DNA of 62,044 bases from Nocardia vinacea NBRC 16497 (GCF_000308835.1 NZ_BAGN01000415.1:1-62044), one strand, 5' to 3'; shown: positions 8,065 through 17,364, numbered from the stretch's first letter. Numbers and translations are program-made. The notes: generated by a model from the letters alone, not told the origin.

Positions 8065-9519
8065 ATGATTATCCGCGACGAACTGTACATCGATGGCCAG
8101 TGGATCAAACTCCACTCGACTCATCGTCTGGACGTCGTGTCGCCGTCGACGGGCGAGACCATCGGACGCGCCCCCGCCGCGGATGTCGTGGATGTCGACG
8201 CGGCGGTCCGGGCGGCACGCCGTTCGTTCGAGGACGGCGCCTGGCGGGATAAATCCATCATCGAGCGCGCTGAGATTCTCGACAAGGCATGCTCGATGCT
8301 CGAGCCGAAGCTCGACGAGATCGCAGACCTCGTGACCTCGCAAATGGGACTGGCGACCTCGGCGGCGCGAATGACGACGCCGAGCGCATTGACAACCGCC
8401 CGCTACTTCCTCGATGTGGCGTGCCGGGAGTCGTTGTCAGAGGTCCGTCAGACCAGCTACGGACCGGCGGCCGTCGTCAAGGAACCCGTAGGGGTGGTGG
8501 CCTCGATCGCCCCTTGGAATGGCCCGTTCTATACCGCGATGTCGAAACTTGCACCTGCTCTCGTCAGCGGTTGCAGCGTTGTCTACAAGCCGGCCGCCGA
8601 GACACCGCTGGACGGTTTCCTCATCGCGGAGGCATTTGCTGAAGCGGGCGTGCCTGCGGGGGTGTTCAACTACATCACCGGTGACCGAGATACTGGCCGG
8701 GCCCTGGTAGCGCACCCGGATGTTGACATGGTCTCGTTCACCGGGTCGACGACCGCGGGCCGGGAGATCGCGCGGGAATGTGCTGAAAGGTTCAAGCGGA
8801 CGCAACTCGAGCTCGGAGGTAAGTCGGCGGCCATCGTGTTGGACGACGCGGATCTCGACATCACTACGGCTGCGCTTTCGACCGGGAACTTCTTCCTGAC
8901 CGGGCAGATCTGTGCGGCGTTGAGTCGAGTCCTGGTGCCGCGATCGATGCACGATGAGGTGGTCGATGCTCTGGTGGCAGCGGCGGAATCATACGTGGTA
9001 GGTGACCCGTTCGATCCGGCAACCACCATGGGGCCCCTGGCGTCCACGCGACAGCAGGCGCGGGTACTCGGATACATCGAAGCGGGCAAGGCAGAGGGCG
9101 CCCGCGCAGCGACAGGAGGCGGCGTGCCGGTCGGATTGGAGCGGGGCGCCTTCGTGCAACCGACGGTGTTCGCTGGTGTCGACAACACGATGGGGATTGC
9201 CCGCGAAGAGATTTTCGGGCCCGTCGCATCGGTGCTGTCCTACGACTCCATCGACGACGCGATCGCGATCGCTAACGACACCTCATATGGACTGCACGGC
9301 GGAGTCTTTACGCAGGACCCAGGGCGTGCGGCGTATGTCGCCCGGCGGGTTCGGGCCGGCACATTCAGTGTCAACAGCTACATCTACAACGCGGAGGCGC
9401 CATTCGGTGGGATCAAGTTCTCGGGGATCGGGCGGGATACGGGGCCGGAAGCCGTCTCGTCCTACTACGAGCTGAAGACCGTCAACATCACTGATGAGAT
9501 GCGACCGCTCTTCGCGTGA
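8065..9519 (+). CDS. NAD(P)-dependent aldehyde dehydrogenase (484 aa)
   Basis: ATG 8065 follows AAAGGGA. The full ALDH fold is present: PWNGP at 150-154, the cofactor-binding K175 in VYKPAAE, FTGST at 225-229, the general base E249 in ELGGKS, the nucleophile C283 in GQICAA and EEIFGP near 385. It converts an aldehyde to its acid, probably one made by the SDRs upstream. A second full-length copy with the same length and register lies at 11369-12823, suggesting duplication. The substrate is not predictable. Confidence 0.92.
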   Translation: MIIRDELYIDGQWIKLHSTHRLDVVSPSTGETIGRAPAADVVDVDAAVRAARRSFEDGAWRDKSIIERAEILDKACSMLEPKLDEIADLVTSQMGLATSAARMTTPSALTTARYFLDVACRESLSEVRQTSYGPAAVVKEPVGVVASIAPWNGPFYTAMSKLAPALVSGCSVVYKPAAETPLDGFLIAEAFAEAGVPAGVFNYITGDRDTGRALVAHPDVDMVSFTGSTTAGREIARECAERFKRTQLELGGKSAAIVLDDADLDITTAALSTGNFFLTGQICAALSRVLVPRSMHDEVVDALVAAAESYVVGDPFDPATTMGPLASTRQQARVLGYIEAGKAEGARAATGGGVPVGLERGAFVQPTVFAGVDNTMGIAREEIFGPVASVLSYDSIDDAIAIANDTSYGLHGGVFTQDPGRAAYVARRVRAGTFSVNSYIYNAEAPFGGIKFSGIGRDTGPEAVSSYYELKTVNITDEMRPLFA

Positions 9520-9575
9520 GTACGCGATGCCGGAGCACCTTGACAACTGCGCAACTACCAACGAGGAGAGATGAT

Positions 9576-10022
9576 ATGGCCAGGGCTGACGATATCGAGG
9601 AGATCCGCCAGCTGACCTATAAGTACTTCTGGGGCTGGGACGTCGACGATATCGACGCCGCAACCGAGGTTTTCACACCTGACGGAGTGAACGACGAGAG
9701 TCGCCTCGGCTCCTATGTCGTGCGCGGCCACGCCGAACTTCGGGCGAACTTCGCGAAGTACCGGCCGATGATGACCCACTCCTTCCACTTGGTCGGCAAT
9801 CACATCATCGAATTCGATGACGACGACCATGCGCACGGCACCAACTATTTCGACGGTGTCGCTGTCTTGCAGGACGGATCCGAGATCGGCGGGAAGCACT
9901 ATTTTGCCGATACCTATGTCCGCACCGCAGCTGGGTGGCGGATCGCCACTCGCATCGTCCATCCGCTGATGCCGATCCCCGGCAGCCCGTGGGAAGACTC
10001 GGTGCCATGGGACAACGTGTGA
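9576..10022 (+). CDS. SnoaL-like / NTF2-fold protein (148 aa)
   Basis: ATG 9576 (MARADDIEEIRQL) follows GAGGAG at 9563-9568 and is preferred over the upstream in-frame codon at 9516. The pattern of an N-terminal helix (EEIRQLTYKYFWGWDVDD), TPDGV, an RGHAELRANF segment and a final strand with GWRI is typical of the SnoaL-like cone fold. Such proteins act as cyclases, dehydratases, isomerases or ligand-binding partners. It is last in the 7185 unit. Ketosteroid-isomerase-like chemistry is possible but not shown. Confidence 0.75.
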   Translation: MARADDIEEIRQLTYKYFWGWDVDDIDAATEVFTPDGVNDESRLGSYVVRGHAELRANFAKYRPMMTHSFHLVGNHIIEFDDDDHAHGTNYFDGVAVLQDGSEIGGKHYFADTYVRTAAGWRIATRIVHPLMPIPGSPWEDSVPWDNV

Positions 10023-10185
10023 CAGCGGCCGATCTATCTGGCAGATAAGCGATCAGCGGCGGCCTCGGACGCGCCAGTGCGCGCGCGATCCTCCGGTCGG
10101 GTGGCGAGGCCGTGCTGACTGGACGCCGCTCAGCTGGCAGGTCGAGCAGGATGTGACAGAACTGGCGACTGGTCAGGTGCGGCCA

Positions 10186-10253
10186 TTGACAAGTCATGTC
10201 AGAGCGCTGGTATGGTGTAAGTCACAAGCCGTTCGACCGACTGGTTGGTCGAA
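10186..10253 (+). promoter_or_regulatory. Promoter plus palindromic operator, site 3
   Basis: TTGACA (10186-10191) and TATGGT (10211-10216) are 19 bp apart. The operator CGACC-GACTGGTT-GGTCG (10234-10251) sits in TTCGACC / GGTCGAA arms 28 bp before ATG 10281. It heads the unit 10281 to 16125. Confidence 0.7.
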
Positions 10254-10280
10254 GCGGTAGAGAGGATGAGGACTACTGGC

Positions 10281-11243
10281 ATGACTGATTTGAATTTCAT
10301 TGGCCGTGTTGCCATCGTGACGGGTGCAGGCCGTGGCATGGGCCGCGGTCATGCGCTCTTGCTTGCTTCCCGCGGCGCAGCGGTAGTCGTGAATGACAAT
10401 GGCTGCGACGTCGATGGCAAGGGATTCAGTAAAGACCCCGCTGATTCCGTTGTGGCCGAAATCAGAGCGGCCGGCGGACGGGCTATCGCGAACTACGGCG
10501 ACGCCCGCGCGGAGGAGACTGGCGACTCGTTGGTGACGGCCGCGATCGAGGAGTTCGGTAATGTCGATATCCTGGTCGCAAACGCGGGGATTACACGGTT
10601 TGCCGATTTTGCCGATACGAACGAAGACATCTTGATTTCGACGGTCGAAACCCATCTCTACGGAACATTCCGATTGGCGCGCGCAGCGTGGCCGCATATG
10701 ATGAATGCGGGTTACGGGCGCATCGTCACGGTCCCATCCCAGAGCACCTGGGGGCTCTGGCAGTTGAGTGCCTACAACTCGGCGAAGGCCGGTATTCTCG
10801 GACTTACGAAGACGCTTGCGGTAGAGGGCGCGGAGCACGGGATTCTCGCCAACGGGATCGCTCCCGCAGCGTGGACGCGAATGTCCGACAAAGCGGCCGA
10901 GGTCGGCCAAATGCCACCCGACCAGTATGAATTTGCCAAGCGCGCCACGCCGGTCCAGCCGAATTCCGCGATCGTGGCGTATCTCGCGCACGAGAGCAAC
11001 ACGCTGACCGGCCAGATGCTGACCTATTCGGGAGCACGTATGGCGAGACTCGCATACGCCGAGACCGAGGGTGTTCCCGTGGATGTCGACGCGCCGCTGT
11101 CGCCCGAGCAGGTGGCGGCGAGTATCGGCCAGATCATGGAGGACACCGTGCGGTACGAATGGCCCAACAGCAGTGATCTTCTGCAACACACTCAAGCGCA
11201 GCTGCGCGAGCGAGACGAGGCGCGCGAAAGGGTCGGGCGCTGA
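10281..11243 (+). CDS. SDR, multifunctional-enzyme type (320 aa)
   Basis: ATG 10281 is preferred over ATG 10266, which lies too close to its purine stretch. TGAGRGMG is at 14-21, NAG at 101-103, S153 in VPSQS, and Y165 and K169 are in place. A long C-terminal extension ends in HTQAQLRERDEARERVGR, the same tail that survives alone as a remnant at 3896-3994. It is about 50% conserved by eye with the SDR at 5159, and is followed by the second ALDH. It probably oxidises a hydroxyl group on a CoA thioester or ring intermediate with NAD. Confidence 0.85.
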   Translation: MTDLNFIGRVAIVTGAGRGMGRGHALLLASRGAAVVVNDNGCDVDGKGFSKDPADSVVAEIRAAGGRAIANYGDARAEETGDSLVTAAIEEFGNVDILVANAGITRFADFADTNEDILISTVETHLYGTFRLARAAWPHMMNAGYGRIVTVPSQSTWGLWQLSAYNSAKAGILGLTKTLAVEGAEHGILANGIAPAAWTRMSDKAAEVGQMPPDQYEFAKRATPVQPNSAIVAYLAHESNTLTGQMLTYSGARMARLAYAETEGVPVDVDAPLSPEQVAASIGQIMEDTVRYEWPNSSDLLQHTQAQLRERDEARERVGR

Positions 11244-11368
11244 ACCGGGTCGCCACGCGGAAGCTTTTTCTTGGAAACTACGCAGTTCGGCCGGTGGAGG
11301 CGCCGGAATCATAGACGGGCACGCGTGTTCGGCACTGGCGCCCGACTTCCTCAGAGGAGTTCCCGCAC

Positions 11369-12823
11369 ATGAAGATCACCGACAAGCTGTTTATCGATGG
11401 CACCTGGCAGGATTCACGATCCGGCAAATGGCTGGATGTCGTATCCCCGGCGACCGCTGAGTCTATCGGCCGCGCGCCGAATGCAGGCGCGCTGGATGTT
11501 GATTGCGCGGCGAGAGCGGCTCGCCGATCGTTCGAGTCCGGGGTCTGGGCCGGGCTGTCGGTGGAAAAACGGGCAGATATTCTTGAGCGAGCGTACGCAT
11601 GGCTCGAGCCACGCCTTTACGAGATCGCCACTTTGGTTACCTCGCAAATGGGCCTTGCGATCACCCCGGCAAGGGTTACCACCCTCAGCGCTCTCGCGAC
11701 CGCACGTTACTATTTGCGCGTGGCGCGCGAGCAGCGCACTACCGAGGTTCGCGAGACGAGTTATGGTCCGGCGGCCATAATTCGGGAACCGGTTGGAGTT
11801 GTCGCATCGATCTCCCCGTGGAATGGCCCCTTCTATACCGCGATGTCCAAACTAACGCCTGCGCTCGTCAGCGGATGCAGCGTCATATATAAGTCAGCTG
11901 CGGAAACTCCGCTCGATGCATTCTATATTGCGCATGCTTTCGCTGAGGCGGGCGTCCCCGACGGTGTCTTCAACTACGTGAGTGGTGATCGGGACACTGG
12001 ACGAGCAATCGTCGCTCATCCCGAGGTCGATATGGTCTCTTTCACCGGTTCGACGACGGCGGGGCAGCAGATCGCGAAGGAGTGCGCGAGCCGTTTCAAG
12101 CGAACCCAATTGGAACTCGGCGGGAAGTCCGCTGCTATCGTCCTGGACGACGCGGGATTGGAAACAACCATTCCGGCACTGTCTGTGGGCAACTTCTTCT
12201 TGACCGGCCAGATTTGCGCAGCCTTCAGTCGTGTCCTGGTTCCCCGCTCCAGGTATGCGGAAGTCGTCGACGCCCTAGTTGCCGAGGCCGAATCCTACGT
12301 TGTCGGCGATCCTTTCGACCCTGCGACCACAATGGGCCCGCTAGCGTCCAAGCGACAGCAAGGGCGAGTACTCGAATATATTGAATCGGGCAAAAGCGAG
12401 GGTGCGCGAGTCGTCACCGGTGGTTTGATTCCCGCAGGTCTCGAGAAGGGTGCGTTCGTCTCGCCGACGGTCTTTGCGGATGTCACGAACTCGATGCGGA
12501 TCGCGCGTGAAGAGATTTTCGGACCGGTGGCGTCGGTATTGGCGTATGACACAGTCGACCAAGCGATCGCTATCGCGAACGACTCCGACTATGGTCTCCA
12601 CGGGGGAGTCTTCACCGAAGATCCCGAGCGTGCCGCGTATGTCGCCCGCCGCGTGAAGGCTGGCACGTTCAGTATCAACAGTTACACCTATAATACCGAA
12701 GCGCCGTTCGGCGGAGTCAAAGGTTCCGGAATCGGCCGGGACACGGGTCCCGAGGCGCTGCTGTCGTATTACGAACTAAAGACGGTGAATATCACCGAGA
12801 ATATGCGCGGTCACTTTGCTTGA
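11369..12823 (+). CDS. NAD(P)-dependent aldehyde dehydrogenase, second paralogue (484 aa)
   Basis: ATG 11369 follows AGAGGAG. It aligns without gaps to the ALDH at 8065, with E249 and C283 (GQICAAF) at the same positions. The residue after the cofactor lysine is Ser (VIYKSAAE) rather than the usual Pro. Codon third positions are visibly less GC-rich than in the first copy (for example GATGTTGATTGC against GATGTCGACGCG), so the copies have different histories or one was acquired. Substrate range probably overlaps with the first copy but is not identical. Confidence 0.92.
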   Translation: MKITDKLFIDGTWQDSRSGKWLDVVSPATAESIGRAPNAGALDVDCAARAARRSFESGVWAGLSVEKRADILERAYAWLEPRLYEIATLVTSQMGLAITPARVTTLSALATARYYLRVAREQRTTEVRETSYGPAAIIREPVGVVASISPWNGPFYTAMSKLTPALVSGCSVIYKSAAETPLDAFYIAHAFAEAGVPDGVFNYVSGDRDTGRAIVAHPEVDMVSFTGSTTAGQQIAKECASRFKRTQLELGGKSAAIVLDDAGLETTIPALSVGNFFLTGQICAAFSRVLVPRSRYAEVVDALVAEAESYVVGDPFDPATTMGPLASKRQQGRVLEYIESGKSEGARVVTGGLIPAGLEKGAFVSPTVFADVTNSMRIAREEIFGPVASVLAYDTVDQAIAIANDSDYGLHGGVFTEDPERAAYVARRVKAGTFSINSYTYNTEAPFGGVKGSGIGRDTGPEALLSYYELKTVNITENMRGHFA

Positions 12824-12959
12824 CCAAACGGTACAGTTCGCGCAAACGATCGAGTTCGGCAAGGCTGACACGCTACTGACGAACATGGTTTACGCCGCGC
12901 AATTCGTATTGTGAATCCGTGCATCAGTCGAATCACCATCTGATGGAAGAAGCGATCGT

Positions 12960-13829
12960 TTGAAGTTTTGGAAAAGTCTGCAGTTCACCAATACCGAGGA
13001 TATGTTGGCGATAGCGTCGATCGCTGACAACGACACCCGCTTTCACGGTGTGTACCTCGGCGATCATTGGGTTGCAGCGCACGGATCCGCAGGTTACCCG
13101 ACAACACCTGACGGTCGGGCACCTTTTCCGGACTCTACGCACTGGCCGCATATCGGGAGCATGCTCGGAGCAATCCTTGCAACCACCGTGCGGGTCCACG
13201 TGTCGACCAGCGTCATGCTCTTGCCGCTCTATAATGCATTCGACGTCGCGCGGATGTGTGGGACCCTCGCTGTCCTCTCAAACAACCGCTTGTCACTCGG
13301 TGTCGCGCCGGGGTGGTCGCGAGACGACTATTCGGCAGTGGGTGTTCCTTTCACCGATAGAGGCCGTCGCATGGACGAGTCGCTGGATGTCGTACGGGCA
13401 CTCTTGGCAGGTGGCGAAGTCGAACATCACGGCGAGTTCTATGATTTCGAGCCCCTGGAGATTCAACCGCGGCCCGACCGGCCGGTGCCGATGCTCACAG
13501 GCGGATTCACTGATCGCGCGCTACGGAGAGCTGTGGAGAAGGCGGACGGCTGGGTCGGGGCACCGCTGGACCCGTCGCAACTGACCGACAATATCTCGAA
13601 GCTGACTGCCATGCTCAGCGATGCTGGTCGAGCGCGTGAGTCATTCGAGATTCGAGTTCCGTTCCGCGGTGATGACATCGACTATCTTCGCCGACTCGAA
13701 GAGTTGGGGGTTGACTCCATTCTGTGCACACCGCCTGCAGACCACTTCGCAAAGCCTCAGCCGAGGCAAAAGAAGATCGACGAGATGTTTCGGATGAACG
13801 AGGTCGTATGCAAGTTTCTCGAGCATTAG
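12960..13829 (+). CDS. LLM-class flavin-dependent oxidoreductase (289 aa)
   Basis: TTG 12960 is chosen because it has GGAAGAAG upstream and gives the family N-terminus MKFWKSLQF; no ATG fits. VRVHVSTSVMLLPLYNAFDVARM, SLGVAPGWSRDDY and PRPDRPVPMLTGG are typical of F420-type LLM proteins of about 290 residues. The C-terminus (GVDSILCTPP) completes the barrel. It lies 136 bp after the ALDH and 47 bp before the next gene, with the same low-GC codon style as its neighbours. It is likely a hydride-transfer or oxygenation step; the substrate is unknown. Confidence 0.82.
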   Translation: MKFWKSLQFTNTEDMLAIASIADNDTRFHGVYLGDHWVAAHGSAGYPTTPDGRAPFPDSTHWPHIGSMLGAILATTVRVHVSTSVMLLPLYNAFDVARMCGTLAVLSNNRLSLGVAPGWSRDDYSAVGVPFTDRGRRMDESLDVVRALLAGGEVEHHGEFYDFEPLEIQPRPDRPVPMLTGGFTDRALRRAVEKADGWVGAPLDPSQLTDNISKLTAMLSDAGRARESFEIRVPFRGDDIDYLRRLEELGVDSILCTPPADHFAKPQPRQKKIDEMFRMNEVVCKFLEH

Positions 13830-13876
13830 CACCCCGTGACTCATATCCGATTAGTAAACGATTGAAGGAACCCATC

Positions 13877-14608
13877 ATGGAGAACTCGTCCGAGGTCTTC
13901 GATAGGATGCATGCGCCGATCGCGCAGGCATTCCCGATACGGGAAAATTACCAGTATACGCGCGAGATGGGGCTGGTTCTCAGCTTCGAAACCGACGAGG
14001 ATGCGTTGCGTCGAGTATTGCCCGAATGTCTCGAGATCGACGGCCCTGCAACAGGATTCGTTAAGGTCACTCAGCACAAGAGTAGTGTGTTCGGGCCGTA
14101 CACCGGCGTGTACATCGGAGCAAAGACTTGCTTTGAAGGGCAGCCTGGAAACCACATCATTTCGGGGATCAAGACTAGCCAACCTGGCGCGATTGCTGGC
14201 AGAGAACTTTGGGGAATGCCCTATCAGGTGGGCAATGTCGCTATGTCGTGGGTTGATGAGATCCTCCAGATAGAGGTATCTCGGGCGAGCATCCCATTCC
14301 TCACCATGCAGGTACAGCTCACCAACCGTTCTGGGCCCATCTCCTATTATGGAACCTTGCGTACTCACGTGGCCCGCAAAATCGACTTCGAGAATTGGAA
14401 TGCCGGCTACGCTCTCGTGGCGGTGGATTCGACCGCTACAACTGAGGGAGTTGAATCATGGGACGCAGTGGCGTCGTTGACCCTTGGTGCCGGAACCCCG
14501 ATCGATGACTGGTCGGTTCTCCCTGTGCGCAGGGTTGTCGGTGCTCGCTATGAAACTGGAGGACAGATTACCCTGCCGATGGGGCGCATCATTCACTCGT
14601 GGCCGTGA
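13877..14608 (+). CDS. Acetoacetate-decarboxylase-fold protein without the active-site lysines (243 aa)
   Basis: ATG 13877 follows GAAGGA. The family pattern is clear: FETDEDALRRVLPECLEID near 37-55 (as in clostridial ADC), the GIK loop, then GRELWGMPYQVGN at 108-120. In acetoacetate decarboxylase the corresponding loop reads GRELSAYPKKLG, where the two lysines form and tune the Schiff base. Here they are Y116 and Q117. Decarboxylation by the usual mechanism is therefore unlikely. ADC-like proteins without the lysine are known to do other C-C chemistry. It is flanked by an LLM gene and an uncharacterised gene in one unit. Confidence 0.75.
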   Translation: MENSSEVFDRMHAPIAQAFPIRENYQYTREMGLVLSFETDEDALRRVLPECLEIDGPATGFVKVTQHKSSVFGPYTGVYIGAKTCFEGQPGNHIISGIKTSQPGAIAGRELWGMPYQVGNVAMSWVDEILQIEVSRASIPFLTMQVQLTNRSGPISYYGTLRTHVARKIDFENWNAGYALVAVDSTATTEGVESWDAVASLTLGAGTPIDDWSVLPVRRVVGARYETGGQITLPMGRIIHSWP

Positions 14609-14652
14609 ATTCGGCGGCAGGACAAGATATTTGAGTGCCCTCGAGGAGTCAG

Positions 14653-15144
14653 ATGAGTAGGTTCGACGGAAAGTGGAGGATCGATACCGATGATCCTCGT
14701 TCGGTCGTCTGGAACCCTGTGACCGGAACGTACGGGCCCGATGCCATCGGTGACGAAATCATTGCCTTGAAGCATGACGTCGATCGACAGATATACGATG
14801 TATGGTACGGCGTTTCGCCGACGGTCCATTTGCGTCACGTGTGTATCTTCGACGATCGAAGTTGGTCTCCGTACACGGTGGTAGAGAAGTTCAATGAACC
14901 GGCTCCATCCGGAGATGAGCGCAATTGGGCCGATGGTTTCGTCGTAGGCAGTCCGTTCTCCTTCGTTCGTGTCGTACTCGTCAATGACGATGTGCATTGT
15001 CGCTTGATGCGAACGCCTGCCGGGGAAGCGAGAGCTGTCCTGACCCGATCTATCGAGCCCAGTGGCGATTCATTTGTTTCCACTGTTGTAGATCCAGTTG
15101 GCAGGCTCAAGATGATTCGCGTGTTTCGACGAGTCGATTCCTGA
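14653..15144 (+). CDS. Conserved-looking hypothetical protein (163 aa)
   Basis: ATG 14653 follows GAGGAG; the GTG at 14635 is a weaker alternative. The sequence is beta-rich and aromatic (FDGKWRIDTDD, VWNPVTGTYGPDAIGDEI, RQIYDVWYGVSP, WSPYTVVEKF, SFVRVVLVNDDVHCRL), suggesting a small beta-barrel or lipocalin-like binding fold. There is no signal peptide or membrane segment. No family is recognised. Tight placement between the ADC-like gene and an SDR, with the same codon style, suggests a role in the same pathway, perhaps as a ligand-binding or cyclase-type protein. Confidence 0.55.
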   Translation: MSRFDGKWRIDTDDPRSVVWNPVTGTYGPDAIGDEIIALKHDVDRQIYDVWYGVSPTVHLRHVCIFDDRSWSPYTVVEKFNEPAPSGDERNWADGFVVGSPFSFVRVVLVNDDVHCRLMRTPAGEARAVLTRSIEPSGDSFVSTVVDPVGRLKMIRVFRRVDS

Positions 15145-15180
15145 TGATCGTCATCGGGAACTTATGTTAGGCGAACGAGT

Positions 15181-16125
15181 ATGGAAGACGATAATAATTC
15201 GGATGTGAGGTTCGACGACAAGGTTGTGATCGTTACCGGCGCTGCTCGCGGACTGGGCGAAGCGTACGTGCGACTACTGGCCGAGCGCGGGGCGAGGGTG
15301 GTCGTCAATGACTTGGGAACATCGGTCGGCGGCGGTGGCACTGACGAATCGATCGCACTCGAGGTTGTCAAGTCCATCGATGCCGCGGGCGGTATTGCCG
15401 TCGCAAGCTTCGCCGATGTGACCACCGTTGAGGGTGGGAACGATATGGTCGACACCGCACTCGCGGCATTCGGCCGACTTGATGCAGTGATAAACAACGC
15501 GGGCACAGTCGTCAGCGACGGTCTCGCCGATGTTGATCAGGAGTCAATGTCCCGGCAATTGGCGGTTCACACGTTCGGAAGCCTGAACGTCACCAGGGCG
15601 GCGTGGCCTCACCTGGTCGCGAGCGGTGGTTCAGTGTTGCTGACGACTTCGGCTGCCATGTTGGGAAACGTCGACTTCTATGCGTACGGAATGGCAAAGG
15701 CGGCAACCTTCGGACTGCTGCGAAACTTGGCTGTCGACGCTGCGGCGCAGGGTATTCGAGTCAACGCTATTATGCCGGCTGCGGAGACTCGCGCGTCCCG
15801 TACCGCGCCCGATGTGCATGTGCGTCCACTGAAATCGAGTTCGCGGAACGGTCCGGAGAACGTCGCAGCGGTGGCCTGCTATCTGGTTCATGAGAGCTGT
15901 ACGGCGAACGGTGAGATGTTCGCCGCCGGACGTGGTTATGCCAGACGAATTGTCATGAGTATCACGAATGGACTTTATGCCGATCCGATGACCATCGAGA
16001 ACGTTGCTGCCCAATTCAGCCGGATCTGCGCAGCTGGAGATCTGGACGAGCTGACAGACGTTCAGTCATATCGTGCGGCGTTGTCCCCTGCGGAAGGTCC
16101 GGCCACAGGGATTCTATTCGGTTGA
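15181..16125 (+). CDS. SDR, multifunctional-enzyme type (314 aa)
   Basis: ATG 15181 opens MEDDNNSDVRF just upstream of the Rossmann core. TGAARGLG is at 19-26, NNAG at 105-108, and S157 in TTSAA, Y169 and K173 are present. The GTSVGGGGTDES insert after beta-2 and the C-terminal extension place it with the SDRs at 5159, 10281 and 22964. Codon use is less GC-rich than in the first block. It closes the unit that begins at 10281 and probably oxidises a hydroxyacyl or ring alcohol with NAD. A decayed region follows it. Confidence 0.82.
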   Translation: MEDDNNSDVRFDDKVVIVTGAARGLGEAYVRLLAERGARVVVNDLGTSVGGGGTDESIALEVVKSIDAAGGIAVASFADVTTVEGGNDMVDTALAAFGRLDAVINNAGTVVSDGLADVDQESMSRQLAVHTFGSLNVTRAAWPHLVASGGSVLLTTSAAMLGNVDFYAYGMAKAATFGLLRNLAVDAAAQGIRVNAIMPAAETRASRTAPDVHVRPLKSSSRNGPENVAAVACYLVHESCTANGEMFAAGRGYARRIVMSITNGLYADPMTIENVAAQFSRICAAGDLDELTDVQSYRAALSPAEGPATGILFG

Positions 16126-16530
16126 ATCCCCTGGAATTGATGCGGGATAATAAGAAATAGGTCGACGTCGCCAATGGCTCTTGCTGACATTACGGGTGCG
16201 TCGGAATAGTTGGCGGCCCGCTTGGCTTAACGCACCCACGCCGGCCCCCCCCGCTCCCGCGAGTGTCCCCAGATGTGGGGAGGGAATCTTGTTGCGTCGT
16301 CTGCGGGCCCAGTGGCCTGCGGACGACGCACATTGCAGTGGTCGTGCAATCAAAAGGAGCTGTTACCAGTGCTTGGCCAGCCCTCGGGGGCGGTTTCGAG
16401 ACGACACAGGAACGGACGCCTTTGATCTCGGTGCTGAGCTGCTTGCTTTGCTGATCGTACGACCACCGCTAGTTCGCGGCCGCGGCATCACACGCGGTCG
16501 ACGCACCTATCCCGTATCGGCTCCGAAGAC
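16126..16530. other. Stretch without a recognisable gene
   Basis: No frame here has both a plausible start and family resemblance. The plus-strand frame running through it (16181-17065) has non-coding-like composition and overlaps SDR debris on the other strand. It is probably decayed DNA. Confidence 0.4.
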
Positions 16531-16575
16531 ACAAAAGTTGTTATTTACCGGACCGGTGCCGCCCTGGATAAGGAA

Positions 16576-16720
16576 CTACCCGGTAGGAAACCTGTCCGGC
16601 GCCGCTACCGCGGTGGAGCCGACACTCAACACTGGCGCGAGTGTCAGCGCCGACACCGCCGCCGCGGTCCGCCCGATGCACCGACGACGAAACCCTGCTA
16701 TCAGAGAACCCACGGATTTT
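16576..16720 (-). pseudogene. Secretion-signal-like fragment
   Basis: The minus frame reads a basic stretch, then RTAAAVSALTLAPVLSVGSTAVAAPDRFPTG, and stops. This is the shape of an actinobacterial signal peptide with an AxA cleavage site (key residues: the arginines, then about 20 apolar residues, then AVAAP). No mature domain follows in frame. It is probably the 5' scrap of an exported protein gene; a chance hydrophobic run is possible. Confidence 0.3.
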
Positions 16721-16744
16721 CTCCTTCGTGCACGAGTCGAAATG

Positions 16745-17095
16745 GCCTTGCTTTCCGCCTCGCGCCGGTACCTCGACGTTCGAGATGTGTTCTCGTCGTT
16801 CGTATTGTGCTCCAAACGCCAGTCAAGTTCACATCGACCGTGTCGTTGCCAACCCTGGATGGGATCTCGCGAGAGTTCGTCCTGCGGCCAACCAAGGACA
16901 CTGGCGTTCGCCACTACGACGTCTAGCCGACCAAGTTCCGAGATGCCTTGGTCTATCGCATGTTTCACCTCTGGGTCGCGGATATCTACCTGTACCGTGA
17001 CGATTCGACGTCCGAGCTGGTCCGACCAAGCCAGCCGTCCGCCACAGGTCTTCGGGGGGTGTTGAGGGTGTAGGGCATCGAGTCGATGTCATGGC
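16745..17095 (-). pseudogene. Mycofactocin-type SDR remnant, frameshifted
   Basis: Read on the minus strand across three frames, pieces match the SDR at 7185 in order: DIDSMPYTLNTPEDL, GRRIVTVQVDIRDPEV, AIDQGISELGRLDVVVANAS, VLGWPQDELSRDP, then DVNLTGVWSTIRTTRTHLE. At least two frameshifts separate them, and the N-terminal cofactor loop and the catalytic SYK part are gone. This is a dead copy of the subfamily still intact at 7185, 17365 and 21692. Confidence 0.65.
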
Positions 17096-17364
17096 AGATT
17101 TCGAGCGCAATGGTGCCCGCGCCGGCCCTGCCAGAGTCTGCGCATGGGTGCGGCCATACTGCGCAGTACCCGTGACAAAGGTCTTCGATTCTTTGATCGG
17201 GCTCCTGAAGTCATCTGCCTTCTACGACTCCCGGCCGCGAGAGCCGAACGACCCATCCCACTTCAAATACAGGCCACCTAGTCACGCCCGACCGCTAGAA
17301 ATCAAGCCCGAACAGCCAGACCGCCCCGTCCCGACAACAGGCCGATGGGGCCTGCAAGATTGAG

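Noticed and set aside
16181..17065. 294-codon plus-strand frame
   Set aside because: It is serine/arginine/proline-rich with no recognisable motif and lies opposite an SDR remnant.
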